Assembly (NCBI GenBank): GCA_031002005.1
Contig: JARYHS010009186.1
Location: forward strand, 249,510,199 to 249,574,198
Length of the DNA: 64,000 nt
Source of the DNA: Vandiemenella viatica
Taxonomy: Eukaryota > Arthropoda > Insecta > Orthoptera > Morabidae
Direction: 5' to 3'
Shown: positions 23,346 to 34,313 of the stretch, piece by piece
How the letters are laid out: each line of letters opens with the position of its first letter
Position numbering within the stretch: the stretch's first letter is position 1
The notes under the pieces: model-generated
Seen by the model: the letters and a program-made list of their open reading frames with translations, nothing else
Told to the model about the DNA's origin: nothing
The model's database searches: none
Made by a program: the position numbers and the translations under genes

Positions 23346-23849
23346 TCCTGCTTATTAAGATTTTCAGGCGGGTTTCCGTACACCTATGCCAATGCCGTGA
23401 CGGCCCCTTAACTCCTCGTGAATTACAAAGAATTTACACTTATCATGCAGAAGATAAGAACGTTTTACAAATACTTTATTTCCCGCATCAGTACATTGCT
23501 CACAGCAGACACTTGAGCTGTAAGATTACGTGTAGTTGCTATTTCTGCAGCTGAACACCTTGACGCGGCAGACAGCAGGTAGACGCAGCCACAGTGTTTC
23601 CACTGCTAGCGCCCCCTTATCCTCTTCCGCCTGGGTAACCTCGATCCGATGGCTCAGGAAACGGCGGGACCCCGGGTATCGGAAATCGGATTTCAGTGAA
23701 CATATTGTGACGCTGGTCCAAGCTTTTTTTGAAACAAAAACCTCACCAGTACAATAACTGGAGGAATGACTTCGGCAGGACCTGAGTATCATGATATTTG
23801 ATGTTTCTTTTGTTTCCCTTCTTTTTACTTTTATTTTTAATTTTCCTTT

Positions 23850-24026
23850 TTACTTATGGCTTTATGCCTAGACTACGTCGAGGTCATTATAGGCGGGATG
23901 GGACTGAGGACAAGGATCAGGAAGGAATTCGGTCCTGGCCTTCTGAAGGAACCATCCAGGCATTCGCCTGAAGTGATCTGGGGAAACCAAGGAATACCCA
24001 AAACTGGATTCCTGGACGGGGATTTT
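23850..24026 (-). mobile_element. SINE-1 fragment, head missing
   Basis: Body and tail of subfamily A on the minus strand (CGTAGTCTAGGCATAAAGCC and AATTCCTTCCTGATCC words). It stops shortly before the B box. Confidence 0.7.
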
Positions 24027-24290
24027 TTAAATTGGACTTAAACCTTATTCACATCGAGATCGTTAGAGACAGGTAGGAAGTTTCCACTCAATTAGTGTGG
24101 TCTAATTAGCTGCAGACGGTTACCACACAGCCTCTGACGAGATATGTAACTTATTAGCATTTCAACTCCAGTCGGGGTTACACCGTGTTATGGACGAAAA
24201 AGGCCCAATCTCGTTTCTAACACATGCTAGCTCAATGCTTAATTTGGTTTTAATTTAAATTATTTAATCACCTACAACGCCAAACAAAAG

Positions 24291-24592
24291 CAGTAGGGTG
24301 GTTCAGTGGTTGGGGTGTCTGACTAGGGAACGAAAGGTCCCCAGTTCGAATACCTGTAGTAGCGAGGAATTTAGCGGGCTCTTAACCCGACCTTCACCTC
24401 TGGCACAGCTTGCTGTGTAATGTGAAGTACGCCAGAAGGTTTCCGTGGTTCGGATTCCACGATAAACTGTAGGTCCCCTGTGCCTGGTAGGATTGCCGAT
24501 TAGGTTAAGGCGGCTACGCAAGGGGTGGAATGCACAGCCAATTGAAACCCTATCTCCAGGTCATTTTGACAACACGGAATTATTGTTATTAT
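24291..24592 (+). mobile_element. SINE-2, copy 1 (full length)
   Basis: A second tRNA-derived family, shared with 44139-44371 and 62599-62897. A-box-like GGTTCAGTGGTTGGGGTG, then GGGAACGAAAGGTCCC and B box CAGTTCGAATAC, then a body with TTAACCCGACCTTCACCTCT, GTGAAGTACGCCAGAA, TTCGGATTCCAC and AACTGTAGGTCCCCTGT. It ends near GGTCATTTTGACAACACGGA with an ATTATTGTTATTAT tail. Confidence 0.85.
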
Positions 24593-24599
24593 ACCAACA

Positions 24600-25230
24600 A
24601 AATTACAGATATTGTTAATTGTAGAAATGATAATGCAGCTCTGGCGAAATACCACTGAATTTATTCAACACAGTTTCTTCAAATTACGATTTGCATGCCA
24701 GTGATGCATTTTAACATGCTCCTAAAACTTCACCTCATTTCACAATTCAAACACAATGAAACTTAAACTGGCTCTAAACAATATTTGCAGGTCAGTCATG
24801 ACAATGAGCTAACGATAATAAACTTACGCTACCAAAAAACTACGCAAACCACAGCTTGTGGAAGCCCTATAAATTTCAATTCAATTTAAATATGATACAA
24901 TATTATTAATTAATTGAAGCCAAGTGATGTAGTTTAATAGCGATAGTAATAATAGTAATAATAATAATAAATGACTGGAGGGTTCATGGGCTCCGGGAGG
25001 GGGATGCAAGGGGGTGCACTTGCATCCCCTTGCTATGAAAGAAAATTCACAGAAAAAAATTAAGAAACAATAAATTTACTATTAAATCGCTATTTGATTA
25101 ATAACTTAAGGCGCCTAGATTGTTGTCCAAATTTGTTCAACACCTTGTCAATAATTTCAGCATCGTTAGTTAAAAAGTGTTATATATAATGTATTAAAAA
25201 ACAGATGCACCCCCCTTAAAGTAATCCTGC
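24600..25230. other. AT-rich spacer with short (TAA)n
   Basis: An ATAATAATAATAATAA run lies near 24953-24970. Short G- and C-rich patches at about 24980-25030 and 25205-25215 stand out; no ends of a known element were seen. Confidence 0.4.
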
Positions 25231-25231
25231 C

Positions 25232-25395
25232 GGCGTCCATGGGACGTTGCGAGATTGAGGACAATGAACGAGAAGGAATTCGGTCATGTCCTTCTGAAGG
25301 AGCTATTTTGGCATTCTCCTGAAATGATTTCGGGAAGCCATTGAAAACCGAAATCGGATGTCCTGACGGGGATATGAACCCGTGTCCTACCGAAT
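25232..25395 (-). mobile_element. SINE-1 fragment, diverged
   Basis: The minus-strand body (AATCATTTCAGGAGAATGCC, AAGGACATGACCGAATTCCT) and part of the tRNA-like region (GGGTTCATATCC) survive; both ends are eroded. Confidence 0.65.
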
Positions 25396-25689
25396 GTCTG
25401 GTTCGAGCCCGCTCGCCCTTCTGGCTGTGTATTTAAAGATACACAAACGGGTTTCATCAAACAATTACACAAGCTTTATCCTGTGATTTTCTGATATGCT
25501 CATTTGTGTTAGCTTGTACCAAGTTATCAATATAGTCCTCTAATTTCTTCTTTCAGCAGTTTTACTAAAGGATGACTACCTCCTCCGCTTCTTCTGTGAT
25601 CTTCGTCTAAAAGGTTCATTTGGTCCCCCTCCCCTCCTCATAAAAAGATAGTTAAAAATATTTACGGCTGCTGGATTTCTCTAGATTGT

Positions 25690-26050
25690 TTACGGCTCAA
25701 TTTCTCACCGGTAACTAGCCGAGTGAGTTCCTTGGTGAAACACGACGGTCAGAGGATCTGCGCCATTGTCAAGTGGCTAGTTATATACCGCACGGAGATC
25801 CTGTATGCCGTCCTTTTTCCTAATAGGGAATGGTCTGCTGGTGTGAGCCATTGGTTAGAGGCAAGAGCCGTTAACTACTGGCTGGGACCACTGATTGCAG
25901 GTGGGACCGATAGAGAGGTGCCTACTTTCCAGGAAGCAGTCCCATCACTTACCGGAACGCAGTGACTTGACGATGGCGTCAAAGTTTATGACGAGTTTAC
26001 GTCGAGTTTAACCCGCGGACTAACTCGGCTAGTTACCACAGAGAATTTTA
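25690..26050 (+). mobile_element. Fold-back element, family of the 57.7 kb hairpin, diverged
   Basis: The left arm (about 25695-25772: GGTAACTAGCCGAGTGAGTT ... GCGCCATTGTCAAGT) and the right arm (about 25962-26048, complement GGTAACTAGCCGAGTTAGTC ... GACGCCATCGTCAAGT) are inverted copies around a ~190 bp centre. The arms also match the 57655-57864 hairpin (GGTAGCTAGCCGAGTTAGTA ... GCCGCCATTGTCA). No open frame of note. Confidence 0.65.
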
Positions 26051-26099
26051 TCTAGTTAAAATATGTTTATTTGAGAAAAATAATGGCGTGGGAACATTA

Positions 26100-26450
26100 T
26101 CATACGGAGTCACGTGGCTGCTGCACTCAATTCATCGCAGTCCACGTGACCGAGTTGTTTACAGAGGTAGTTGCGATGCTACAGCTGCCTGCGGTACGGC
26201 CACGGGCTGAATGAGGCCGCCGCGGTACACAGTGAGTTGTCAAAGTTGTGAGGAGGCCCTCGAGAGTCGCTGGCATTCAGGTGGGGTCAATGGGGCGCTT
26301 AGAGCAGCGGGCGCGGCCATTGGACGACTCGGAAAAGGCTACAGCGCAGCCAGAAAAAACAGCACAGCCGGAGTGGAAACGGGCTTCACGAGCTTATCGT
26401 TTATTCATCCACCCTTGAAGTAGTGCCTTAAAAGCTTCTACAATCACGGA
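26100..26450. other. GC-rich island, no recognised gene
   Basis: Strong CpG enrichment at about 26165-26400 with a 70-codon plus frame (26211-26423) lacking any familiar motif. Promoter, solo LTR or unrecognised element are all possible. Confidence 0.25.
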
Positions 26451-26459
26451 TGTAACAAT

Positions 26460-26575
26460 CAGACCTGCCAATAGGAAGATGCGGGTCATGTCTATTATTT
26501 CCATCACATCCCCTGAAGACGACCTAAGCCCTGGTCGAAACGTCGGGAAGAAGAAGGAGGAGGAGCATTTCGACG
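26460..26575 (+). other. Penelope-tail-like sequence with hammerhead-like motif
   Basis: At 26513-26544 CTGAAGA, one spacer C, then GACC ... GGTC closing a hairpin, and GAAACGTC. A purine-rich AAGAAGAAGGAGGAGGAG tract follows. This is the cleanest match to the motif shared with 7201 and 28731 (minus). No arms or GIY-YIG coding are adjacent, so element boundaries are unknown. Confidence 0.35.
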
Positions 26576-26599
26576 CATCGTTAATCTCGCAAGCAAATT

Positions 26600-27478
26600 A
26601 TATTAGTATGACGGCTGCGAAAACAGCAAAATATTTTACACTTATTTATTTATCATATGTTGAATGTACAAATTTTTTACAAGATATACAAAAAGTGATG
26701 CGTACATCACAAGCTCGTATAATATTATATCTCTAGGGCTAGTACTTTCATCCATTCAATTGCTTTGATCGATGCGTGGTGTATTTCCATTATTGTTATT
26801 ATATAAACCCGAAAAGGACCATCAGAAAAGATGTGGTGGATTGATAATAAAGTGGTTCCACGGACAGAACTGACCCAGCATCACTTGTGTAACGTGTAGC
26901 CGCATCTGCCTTGTCCTGTTCGAATCCGATTATTGTTTCTCCATTGCCGAATGGTGCGATCGAAGCCTTGTAACCGTACTGAATGAACCTCAACCGACTG
27001 CTCCCATTCAGTTACCCGCAGCTTCTTGAGGCTGAAAGAGGATCCTTCAATCTAATAAACGACTAATAAAACGTTTCCTCTATTATTTAATTTCTTTACG
27101 TCCATTTCTGGAATAAACTGTTGTTTTTGACAAAAAAAAGTTTGACCGATGTTAATGATGGAGTTTCATGAGCAACATTCTGATTCGGTTAGAAATATAA
27201 AGCGCCACTGTATGGCCAATTATTCTGCTGCTTCTAAACAGAGCTGCGTTGTATGATACGCAGCTGTGACTAAATGACATCAACAATCACTGCACCATTT
27301 GAAATAGGGTGTATGGACAATCAGTAGGCAGTATCGCAACAATTTATTAACATGCAACCTGTAACCTATCAATCACATTTCTTTTAAGGTAGTGGTGAAT
27401 TTCACGTAAACAGGATGGCACATTGACACTTTTAACTTTTTGAGAATTAAGATTTATAAAAATGGCGGTCGGATAACT
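26600..27478. other. AT-rich spacer, no supported gene
   Basis: A minus frame at 26799-26993 has no known motif. Nothing else found. Confidence 0.4.
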
Positions 27479-27480
27479 AT

Positions 27481-27873
27481 GGGAGCGTTCATAAACCACG
27501 TAGCTCCATTTTGGCCTCCTGCGAAACCCCCCCACCACCCCCTCCCACGCCCCACGTAGAACGACATGGCTTTTCTTCCCCCCCCCTCCCTCCCTCACGA
27601 AGCACGTAACTTCCTTTCCATATTGATTCCAGAAGACATTTTGTACTGTTTTCTCGTGTCAGACTATCGGTAAATTACATACGGAGATAATTAAATGGTT
27701 GAAAAAAATATTCACCCGCTGTTGTGTGTTCTGTACGTCATTTAACTGTGACAAATAATATGAATGGAAAGCTAAGTGGCCTGCCTCGGAACCCCTCCCC
27801 CATGTAGCCTAACTATCTTTCCAGCCAAACCCTCGCTCCCCTACATCAAGCCACGTATTTTATGGACGATCCC
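27481..27873 (-). mobile_element. GC-rich MITE, complete copy
   Basis: Terminal repeats GGGAGCGTTCATAAACCACG (left) and, as complement, GGGATCGTCCATAAAATACG (right, 27851-27873). Internal sequence matches the 14405-14815 copy in reverse orientation, including the words for AGTCTGACACGAGAAAACAG and CAGTACAAAATGTCTTCTGG. TA flanks both ends, consistent with a TA target duplication. Non-coding. Confidence 0.8.
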
Positions 27874-28109
27874 TAAGTTGGCCGTCCGGTTGCTCAAGCA
27901 TAATTTCATGACTCTAATTATTTCGACATCGACCTGTCGTGAGGGTCCCAACAATAATAAAACTAATCAAATACTGCGTCTGCTCGCAAGATGTTCCACG
28001 TTTGAATGTTGTAAACACTCTTCTCGCTATTCTACCGTATTTAGCGTTTTGGTATCTCATATCAATAGTGAATTATTAAAACACTGTCCTTTATCTGCTT
28101 AGTGATCAA

Positions 28110-28665
28110 AACAAGTTTTTTTAATGGTATCCAGAAGATATTAAAGGTCTTGTTAATTTCCAGAGTCGTCTTAATAGCGGGTTGTTTAATCTCGTGCTCG
28201 TACCATTGATTCTAAAGGTAAATTAAGGATGTTCTAGAAAGAGATATAACCTCTATTCTATCTTTGAATGTCCTACTTTCCTTAGAAACGCAATCTCGTA
28301 GCCCTTTGACGCTACCTCATAATCCTAATAACTGCAGTAAAGGAGAAGACACTTAATTTCGAGGAATTCAGCAGACTAGGCGGCTCCTGAGTGTGGCTGT
28401 ATGAGCTGCGTGGAGATGAATACACTCGCTGGAAGGAAGTGACAGATCCCATTAGCCCAGTCAAGGGACTGTTGATACAAACAACGTCCTCTTTATGTCC
28501 CCTTTGTTCTTCCACCCCGAGAAAATCACAGTTCACCTCAACCTTTTGCCGCTGAGACGGTAAATAAGCTACTGGTCTCTACACAAAGCTAACTGTAAGT
28601 TAATGATTCCACTAAAAGTCTAAAAATATAAAACAAAAACAGATTCTATTAGCAAGGCGGAAAAA
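28110..28665. other. Spacer, nothing recognised
   Basis: A minus frame (28312-28536) resembles nothing known. No repeat detected. Confidence 0.4.
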
Positions 28666-28730
28666 CACAAAGATTCATTATTCATGATTAATTAACTTTC
28701 GGGTTATGCCGCGTTGTTTATTTCACTACC

Positions 28731-28765
28731 TGAGCTTTCGGCTGGTATCCTCCAGCCTTCGTCAG
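28731..28765 (-). other. Hammerhead-like motif in Penelope 3' terminal region
   Basis: On the minus strand: CTGACGA, one spacer A, a perfect 6 bp hairpin GGCTGG ... CCAGCC with AGGATA loop, then GAAAGC. It overlaps the stop region of the GIY-YIG frame and sits in the terminal repeat, where hammerhead motifs have been described in Penelope-like elements. The extra base before the stem departs from the canonical fold. Confidence 0.45.
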
Positions 28766-29247
28766 AGATACTGTTTATGTTGACATAGCAACGAGCGCCA
28801 AGCATCGCAGAGTAAAAGAACGCTATCTTCGTTGACGTTGTTGGTATTTTTAAAAATTTCTGCTGCCTCTTTCACCCGTCGGGGCCACCACTGGTCTTCT
28901 CTCCACAGTAGCCTCGTGTCTTGAAATTTTATTTCATGCCCGGTATTAATAGCATGGCTGACTACGGTGGATTTGTCGCTGTTGTTATATTTGTAGTGGC
29001 GGAAATGTTCTTTAAGTCTCTCCGCCACAGTGCGACCTGTCTCACCGATATAAACACTGCCAAGGCTGCAGCGGATTTCGTAAACACCCATAAGCTGGTG
29101 TGGGTGTAATCTGTCTTTTACCTTGGTTAGTGACTGGCCAAGTTTGCAGTTAGCCTTATATACTATTCGCACCTCCACCCGATTTAACAGTTTCCCAATC
29201 CGGTCTGTGATTGGGGAACAGGCGAATTTTGTTGGCACATTAATATC
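28762..29247 (-). CDS. GIY-YIG endonuclease domain, Penelope-like element (partial)
   Basis: The minus frame is open from the inverted repeat to a stop at 28762 and encodes about 160 residues of true element protein; codons upstream of 29247 come from the inverted end. N-terminal residues NVPTKFACSPITDRIGKLLN lead to HPHQLMGVYEIRCSLGSVYI and GETGRTVAERLKEHFRHYKY, the GIY-YIG pattern (GVY, CSLG, YIGETGR, conserved R and EH). NNSDKSTVVSHAINTGHEI and a final EAAEIFKNTNNVNED-like helix follow, as in Penelope C-termini. The domain would nick target DNA during retrotransposition. The RT core that normally precedes it is absent, so the fragment is a relic although the frame is intact. Confidence 0.85.
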   Translation of the reverse strand, partial: DINVPTKFACSPITDRIGKLLNRVEVRIVYKANCKLGQSLTKVKDRLHPHQLMGVYEIRCSLGSVYIGETGRTVAERLKEHFRHYKYNNSDKSTVVSHAINTGHEIKFQDTRLLWREDQWWPRRVKEAAEIFKNTNNVNEDSVLLLCDAWRSLLCQHKQYL

Positions 29248-29397
29248 ATGGAAATAAACAACGCGGCATAACCCGAAAGTCAATTAATCATCAACAAAGA
29301 TGGCCGTGGAAGTCTGAGGAATCAAGATTCATTATATTATGATTTTTAGGCTCGAATAACAATTAAAAAAATAAAGAAATATTTCGTCAAGGGTCTC

Positions 29398-29530
29398 CGT
29401 GATTATGGACAGTGACTACTGTAGTTACAGCAAAAACAACCGTATCTATAGACACAGAATCTCTCCACGTTTCTGACGTAGCTTGCAGGTGTTCGATATG
29501 TGCACCTTTTGTGATACGACAGCCATCAAA
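29398..29530 (-). pseudogene. C-terminal scrap of the DUF4817-type transposase
   Basis: The minus frame reads GRFDGCRITKGAHIEHLQAT. CRxTxGAHIEHL is the C-terminal signature I associate with the same transposase family as 17284-17540, where the related LRVWEEIDYQWDVRR precedes it. No N-terminal part or inverted ends are present here. Confidence 0.45.
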
Positions 29531-29606
29531 CCGACCGTGGTGGGTGAGTGGTAACGCTCTGGCCTCGCATACGAGAGGGCGCCGGTTCAAATCCCCGCCC
29601 GGCCAT
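29531..29606 (+). other. tRNA-like head (SINE-1-like, tRNA-Ala(CGC)-like)
   Basis: CGTGGTGGGTGAGTGGTAAC (A-box region), GCCTCGCATACGAGAGG (anticodon-loop-like CTCGCAT) and B box CGGTTCAAATCC. The acceptor ends do not pair well, and the downstream SINE-1 body is absent, so this is either a head-only SINE or a decayed tRNA copy rather than a functional tRNA. Confidence 0.45.
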
Positions 29607-29709
29607 TCAAATATGGCGAAACGTGCTTACGTCTGTATGAGGTTATCTACAGTTCATATTACTAAGCTGATGGCTTTATTTACACTCTTCCAACTACTAC
29701 AGATTAGGC

Positions 29710-29938
29710 ACCGAGAGTGGTGGTGTAACGGCTAGCGTTCTGGCCTCGCATTCGGGAGGACGACGGTTCGAATCCCCGTCTGGGCATCAAGATTTGGGTT
29801 TTCCATGGTTTCCCAAATCACTCCAGGCAAATGTCGGAATGCTTCCTTCAAAAGGCCATGACCGAATTCCTTTCACCCATCCTTTCCCGTCTCTAAATAC
29901 CTCGCTGTTAAGAGAGACGTTAAGCAGATAAAAAAAAA
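29710..29938 (+). mobile_element. SINE-1, subfamily B, full length
   Basis: Head CCGAGAGTGGTGGTGTAACG, CTGGCCTCGCATTCGGGAGG, perfect B box GGTTCGAATCC, the standard body, and a B-type tail (TTTCCCGTCTCTAAATACCT, CGCTGTTAAGAGAGACGTTA) ending in an A run. Confidence 0.9.
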
Positions 29939-29939
29939 T

Positions 29940-30524
29940 ATTAGGTCTGACCGGCCACTACGTATCCGTATTTTAACCCCGAATACGAAGGGTAATCACC
30001 CGAGATTAATTACTTACTGCTACTCTAACTGACCACAGATACTTAAATTAATCAACATCTCATGGATTCAGTTTACCGTTTAATTACACTCGAGTTCACA
30101 CAGGTACAACTAGCCACTGCAAACCACCAGATATACATATAGTTTAATGAGACTTCAATAATCCATAGACTGCAAGTCGTAATAAGTGGCGAAACTGACT
30201 GCGTCTCTAGTAACTACCGACGATCCTACTACAGCACTCGTATTTGCTGTCCACCGTCCTTGTTTAATTTAGGACTGAACTAAATCCGTTCACATCACTA
30301 CTAAAACTGTTCATCACTCTTTCTAATATTCCTTCCGACCAACATATCGTTAATTAGCATAGAGCGCAGTCCATAATAAAGCCTCGCAGACCATACACTT
30401 TTAACGTTTTCCCGCTACTGACCAACGACTCTCTCTCTGCTGCGATATTCCATATCGCAACTCTCGATCCTGCGTAGATCGCATATATCGAAATTCATGC
30501 AATCACTCTGTGGTGTTACAATAG
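29940..30524. other. Spacer, no gene recognised
   Basis: Intermediate GC content without a long frame. No match to other repeats in the window noticed. Confidence 0.4.
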
Positions 30525-30640
30525 GTTTCCGATGATTTCCCCAAATAACTCCAAGCGAATGTCGGGATAATTCGTCCTCGACCTTATTCTTTTCTCACCT
30601 CTAATGACCTCGACATCGACAAGGCGAAAGGCCAGAAACA
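30525..30640 (+). mobile_element. SINE-1, subfamily A, 5'-truncated
   Basis: Only the body from GGTTTCCGATGATTTCCCC and the A-type tail (CCTCTAATGACCTCGACATC, GACAAGGCGAAAGGC) remain. Confidence 0.75.
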
Positions 30641-31097
30641 AAAGAATAAGAAGAAGATAAAAAAGGAAGAAAAATAAAAAAACTGACATCAGTCGCGGCC
30701 GACCTGTTTGTTTTTCCTTTTAACTTGGTGCATCAAGCGCACGAATCAGGCAACACGCTAAGGCGCCTATTGTAAACTGAAACTTGGAGAAATTCTGTGT
30801 TTATAGACGCAGCCGTTTTTACTACATCTGTTATAGTAGCTGCACAATAAACGTTCAAATTCACGCAGAGACTAATAAGCCACTGTATAATTAACACTGA
30901 TGCGGAGTAGGCAACTCAGGCGGAAACACATCCGAAATATACAATGTTTCATGATTCCTAATATTTGCAGTACGTGGAAAGCAAAGTAATGCATTATATA
31001 TACAGTGTATGACGCCTAATATTACTTTTAAAAAAATGTAATTTACGAGGGCTTATGCCACAGAGGTGATAAGAACAGTAGTTTGTAATAATATCGT

Positions 31098-31373
31098 TAA
31101 TGTTAATTTACAAGAATGTCTTTGAATTGTATAAATGATTACAACGATTCTGTTTTATTCCTAAAAGATTGTAACTACGAGTAAATAAGTATGACTTAAA
31201 ATTGTCATCAATGTAATAATAACTGTAAGTAGCCTAAGTACAACTGTAATTAGCATAAGCAAGATTGTAAATAGTATAATCAAACCAGTAAATAATTAAG
31301 CATAATGAATTATCTTACAATTCACGGCTGTATGGTCACTTAGCCGAACGTGAACAAAAGAAAATAATAATTT
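31098..31373 (+). repeat. 3'UTR-like direct repeat, unit 1
   Basis: Pairs with 31407-31688. Ends GGCTGTATGGTCACTTAGCC then GAACGTGAACAAAAGAAAAT. The terminal GGCTGTATGG...CCGAA...AATAAA layout is reminiscent of insect LINE 3' untranslated regions. Confidence 0.55.
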
Positions 31374-31406
31374 AGACTCATGAATACCTATGTCGGTGTT
31401 GCCTCA

Positions 31407-31688
31407 CGTATAACTGTAAAATGACTTCAAAACGAATTGTATCAATTGCTATAGCGATTCGGCTTTATACCTGAAAGACTTTAATTACGATTAGATAAGT
31501 TCTATTTAAAATTGTAACCAATATAATCGAAATTGTAAGTAGCATAAGTATAACAATAATTAACAGATGCAATATTGTAATGAGTATAATCAAACATGTT
31601 ATTAGTTAACCATAATGAATCATGTTACAAGTGATGGCTGTATGGTTACATAACCGAATGTCAATAAATAAAAATAATAATAATATTA
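31407..31688 (+). repeat. 3'UTR-like direct repeat, unit 2
   Basis: Diverged second copy (GAATTGTATCAATTGCTATA; GTAAGTAGCATAAGTATAAC), ending GGCTGTATGGTTACATAACC and AATAAATAAAAATAATAATA. The poly-A signal-like AATAAA and the simple-repeat tail suggest the end of a retroelement. Confidence 0.55.
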
Positions 31689-32084
31689 TTAAGAAGGATA
31701 AGTGTTCAGTTGTTTGGTTTTGTTATCTCGAATTATATGAAACATAATTATGTATCTGTAAATGAAAAAGGAATGGTTTAAAATAAAATGACCTTCAAAT
31801 AAAGTAGCGTGGATATTTATATTAATATAAAAACTATAATTACCACGCGAGAAGTATCGAATCAACTATCTGAAACAATTGGGGATGGATGACAGATCCT
31901 TAACGAACAATTTGCACCATTTTCATGGCAGAATAACGAAATCGACAAAAAGTGATACGTTTTAAACAAAAAAAACGTACACAAATAGGATAACACAAAA
32001 CTTACAGTATCATCTTTGCTTTACAAGCTCAAAATGGCCATAAAAGTTGTCATATATTGTAGTTTAGATTATTGTACTTTAGAT

Positions 32085-32402
32085 CAAACCTAGAGTTGAG
32101 AGAATCCGCGAAAGAGAGACTTGGGTCACTTAGACTTGAATGGGTTGGGCATGTTAAAAGAATGAAGAGTACAAGACTACAAAATGCTTATTTGGAAGAA
32201 AAGGATGACGGACAAAAGACCAGAGGGAAGACCAAGAACATGAGGACATAGAGAGAAGAGGCTGGAACTGGGAATCTATTATGGGTAGGGAAACGTTTCC
32301 AGACAGGAGACAGTGGAAGAAGATCGTCTATAAGCACCAAGACGGAAACACAGGAAACTCGTAAACCAGACCCAGGAAACTGGAGATGGTACGCAACGAC
32401 AA
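32085..32402 (+). mobile_element. RTE-like LINE tail, related to 22440-22937
   Basis: Collinear with 22620-22937 (RSNLELRESAKERLGSLRLE-like residues, then GHVKRMKSTRLQNAYLEEKD). Contains an in-tail deletion and ends ACGACAATGAT, where the SINE at 32404 begins. Frames are broken. Confidence 0.7.
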
Positions 32403-32403
32403 T

Positions 32404-32635
32404 GATTTTTTTTATCTATGGCTTTACGCATCGTCGACGTCGAGGTCATTAGAGGCAGGATGGGACTGGGGACGAGGAACGGGAAGGAATTCGTCCATGA
32501 CCTTTTGGAAGGAAGCATTCCGGCAATCACCTGGAGTGATTTGGGGAAACCATGGACAACCCAAATCTGGATGCCCGGACGGGGATTCGAACAGCCGCGC
32601 CGTCCTCCCGAATGCGAGGCCAGAGCGCTAACCAC
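32404..32635 (-). mobile_element. SINE-1, subfamily A, head-trimmed
   Basis: Minus-strand copy with intact anticodon region and tail but the first ~20 bases of the head absent; the B box is altered by a short insertion (GGCTGTTCGAATCC). Inserted at the end of an RTE-like LINE tail. Confidence 0.85.
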
Positions 32636-32639
32636 GGCA

Positions 32640-34310
32640 ATAATATTGCAGTTTAGGAAAAGAAGTTCAAATATTTCTTTTGCTTCAAAATAGAAACTAA
32701 GTGTTTTTTTGTTGTTGTTAAATCTTGTAAACGCTTTCGATTAAATGAGTTTCGATTGATCGGTATCATAATAAGCGATGCTCTGCTATAAGCACAAGTG
32801 TCAAGTGGAGTTATTACAAATATTTCTCTGCGTTGCCAGAAGGATAACACATCTCGGACTGAAAATCCAGTAGACTATTGGTGGTTACGTCAGAACAAGG
32901 GATTGAAACCAGCAAGTGGAGTATAAATCGTAACAACTATTATATATGCTCGGAAACTAATAATATTTCTTTCTTTTTACTAGCAAGCGACGTGCGCCCA
33001 GTCGCTCTTACAGGGTAGACAGTGGGTTACTTCCTTTCCATTACTTGCACACAATGGCCTCCTCTTCCTGAAGCACCGAATTAGATTAAAGGGAAAGTTT
33101 GCCACTCTTTTCCCTTTTCCTTTGCCAGTCGAGGCGTCGATTCCTCCTGCAGTGGTCGAGATGAAAGGGCTGCCAACTTTCGCGTTGACAGCTGCCTCCC
33201 TCTTCTCTGGTGCAGTTGTCAAGTTGTCAGTACTGACTTCTTTCTGTGGAAGAGATGGTAGCGGCAAAAAATATGAAGGAAAGAAAACACGCCTAACATA
33301 TTGCGTCTCTGGGGTCTTCGTGCGTCTTGTCAGCGGGACGCATACTTTGCAACAAATGTTTCCGGAATTTTCTTGCCCCCAAGACCATTAATCTGACGAA
33401 AACAGAAGTAAAAACTCTTGTTCCGCTCGGTCTGTATAACCAAAATGTTCCGAGACATCAAGTCGCTGAGCTGAGAAACTTTAAATTGTTATTTAAATTA
33501 CATCCATTTGAATTTAAGTGGAGCTGTTCGCGTCCGCGTTAACTGTATTCAAATTTTTAGAAGATTTCACCCAATATAAAGTTATCAAAAATTGTATGGT
33601 AATTTTGGTATCAATCATGTTCAGTGAATATCACATTTAGCTACTATTAATAATTAACGTCAAGCCATAATTTTCGTCTAGCCAGTTGTTTGGGATTTTA
33701 TGACTGAATACGTTCTGCCAGAAGCCTTACCCGTTAAAAATATACAGAGGACACATTGACAGAAATTAACAGTGTCGTATAAGTAGTTCCCCTCTCATAG
33801 CTAAAATAGGTGAAAAACCACTTACAAGATCAAAAAATTCGAAATTACGTTATGAAAGGCCAAAGATTAATCTGATCCATGGTTGTAACAAATAATAATA
33901 ATAATAAAAAACCAACGTGAAATGGGATCAGACGATAACGTCATTTCTTGGAAAAGTTAATTCTTCACTGCTTGGCATATGCCGAATTTTGAATAATTGT
34001 TATGCAATATTTAAAAGAAATGATGAATAAAACTCTTGTAGATCCTGATGTGCAATATTGGTGTGACGTATGTAATTACTACAACGAGGCATTGATTAAT
34101 AGTAACGTGAATATGCAGAGAAGAGCCAGTGGTTTTGTGATCGCTGGCCGCAGTCTTCACAAAAGTCAGATTTAAAACGGAGACGGTGCTGGAGTCTGTG
34201 ATACGCAAACGACACATTACCCGCATAAATGTATTGAGTAAAATTCAACCAACTTCTGTAATTCGCGAATGCGTGAAACACTTCTGCCTTCACAATGGCA
34301 GGATATATTG
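32640..34310. other. Spacer without recognisable genes
   Basis: Frames at 32980-33542 lack known motifs. An ATAATAATAATAATAA-like run lies near 33890-33905. Confidence 0.4.
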
Positions 34311-34313
34311 AAG

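Larger units (their letters stand above)
28682..29323 (-). mobile_element. Penelope-like element, 5'-truncated, with inverted terminal copies
   Basis: A 642 bp insertion flanked by the 12 bp duplication AAGATTCATTAT (28670-28681 and 29324-29335). On the minus strand it encodes the C-terminal GIY-YIG part of a Penelope-type protein. About 37 bp of its 3' end (28689-28725, including GGGTTATGCCGCGTTGTTTA) recur inverted at its 5' end (29248-29285). A hammerhead-like motif lies just after the stop. Truncated Penelope copies with inverted terminal pieces are known for this superfamily. The reverse-transcriptase domain is missing, so it cannot move by itself. Confidence 0.85.

Noticed and set aside
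29531..29606. Functional tRNA-Ala(CGC) gene
   Set aside because: The A and B boxes are good, but the acceptor and anticodon stems do not pair properly and it matches SINE-1 heads.
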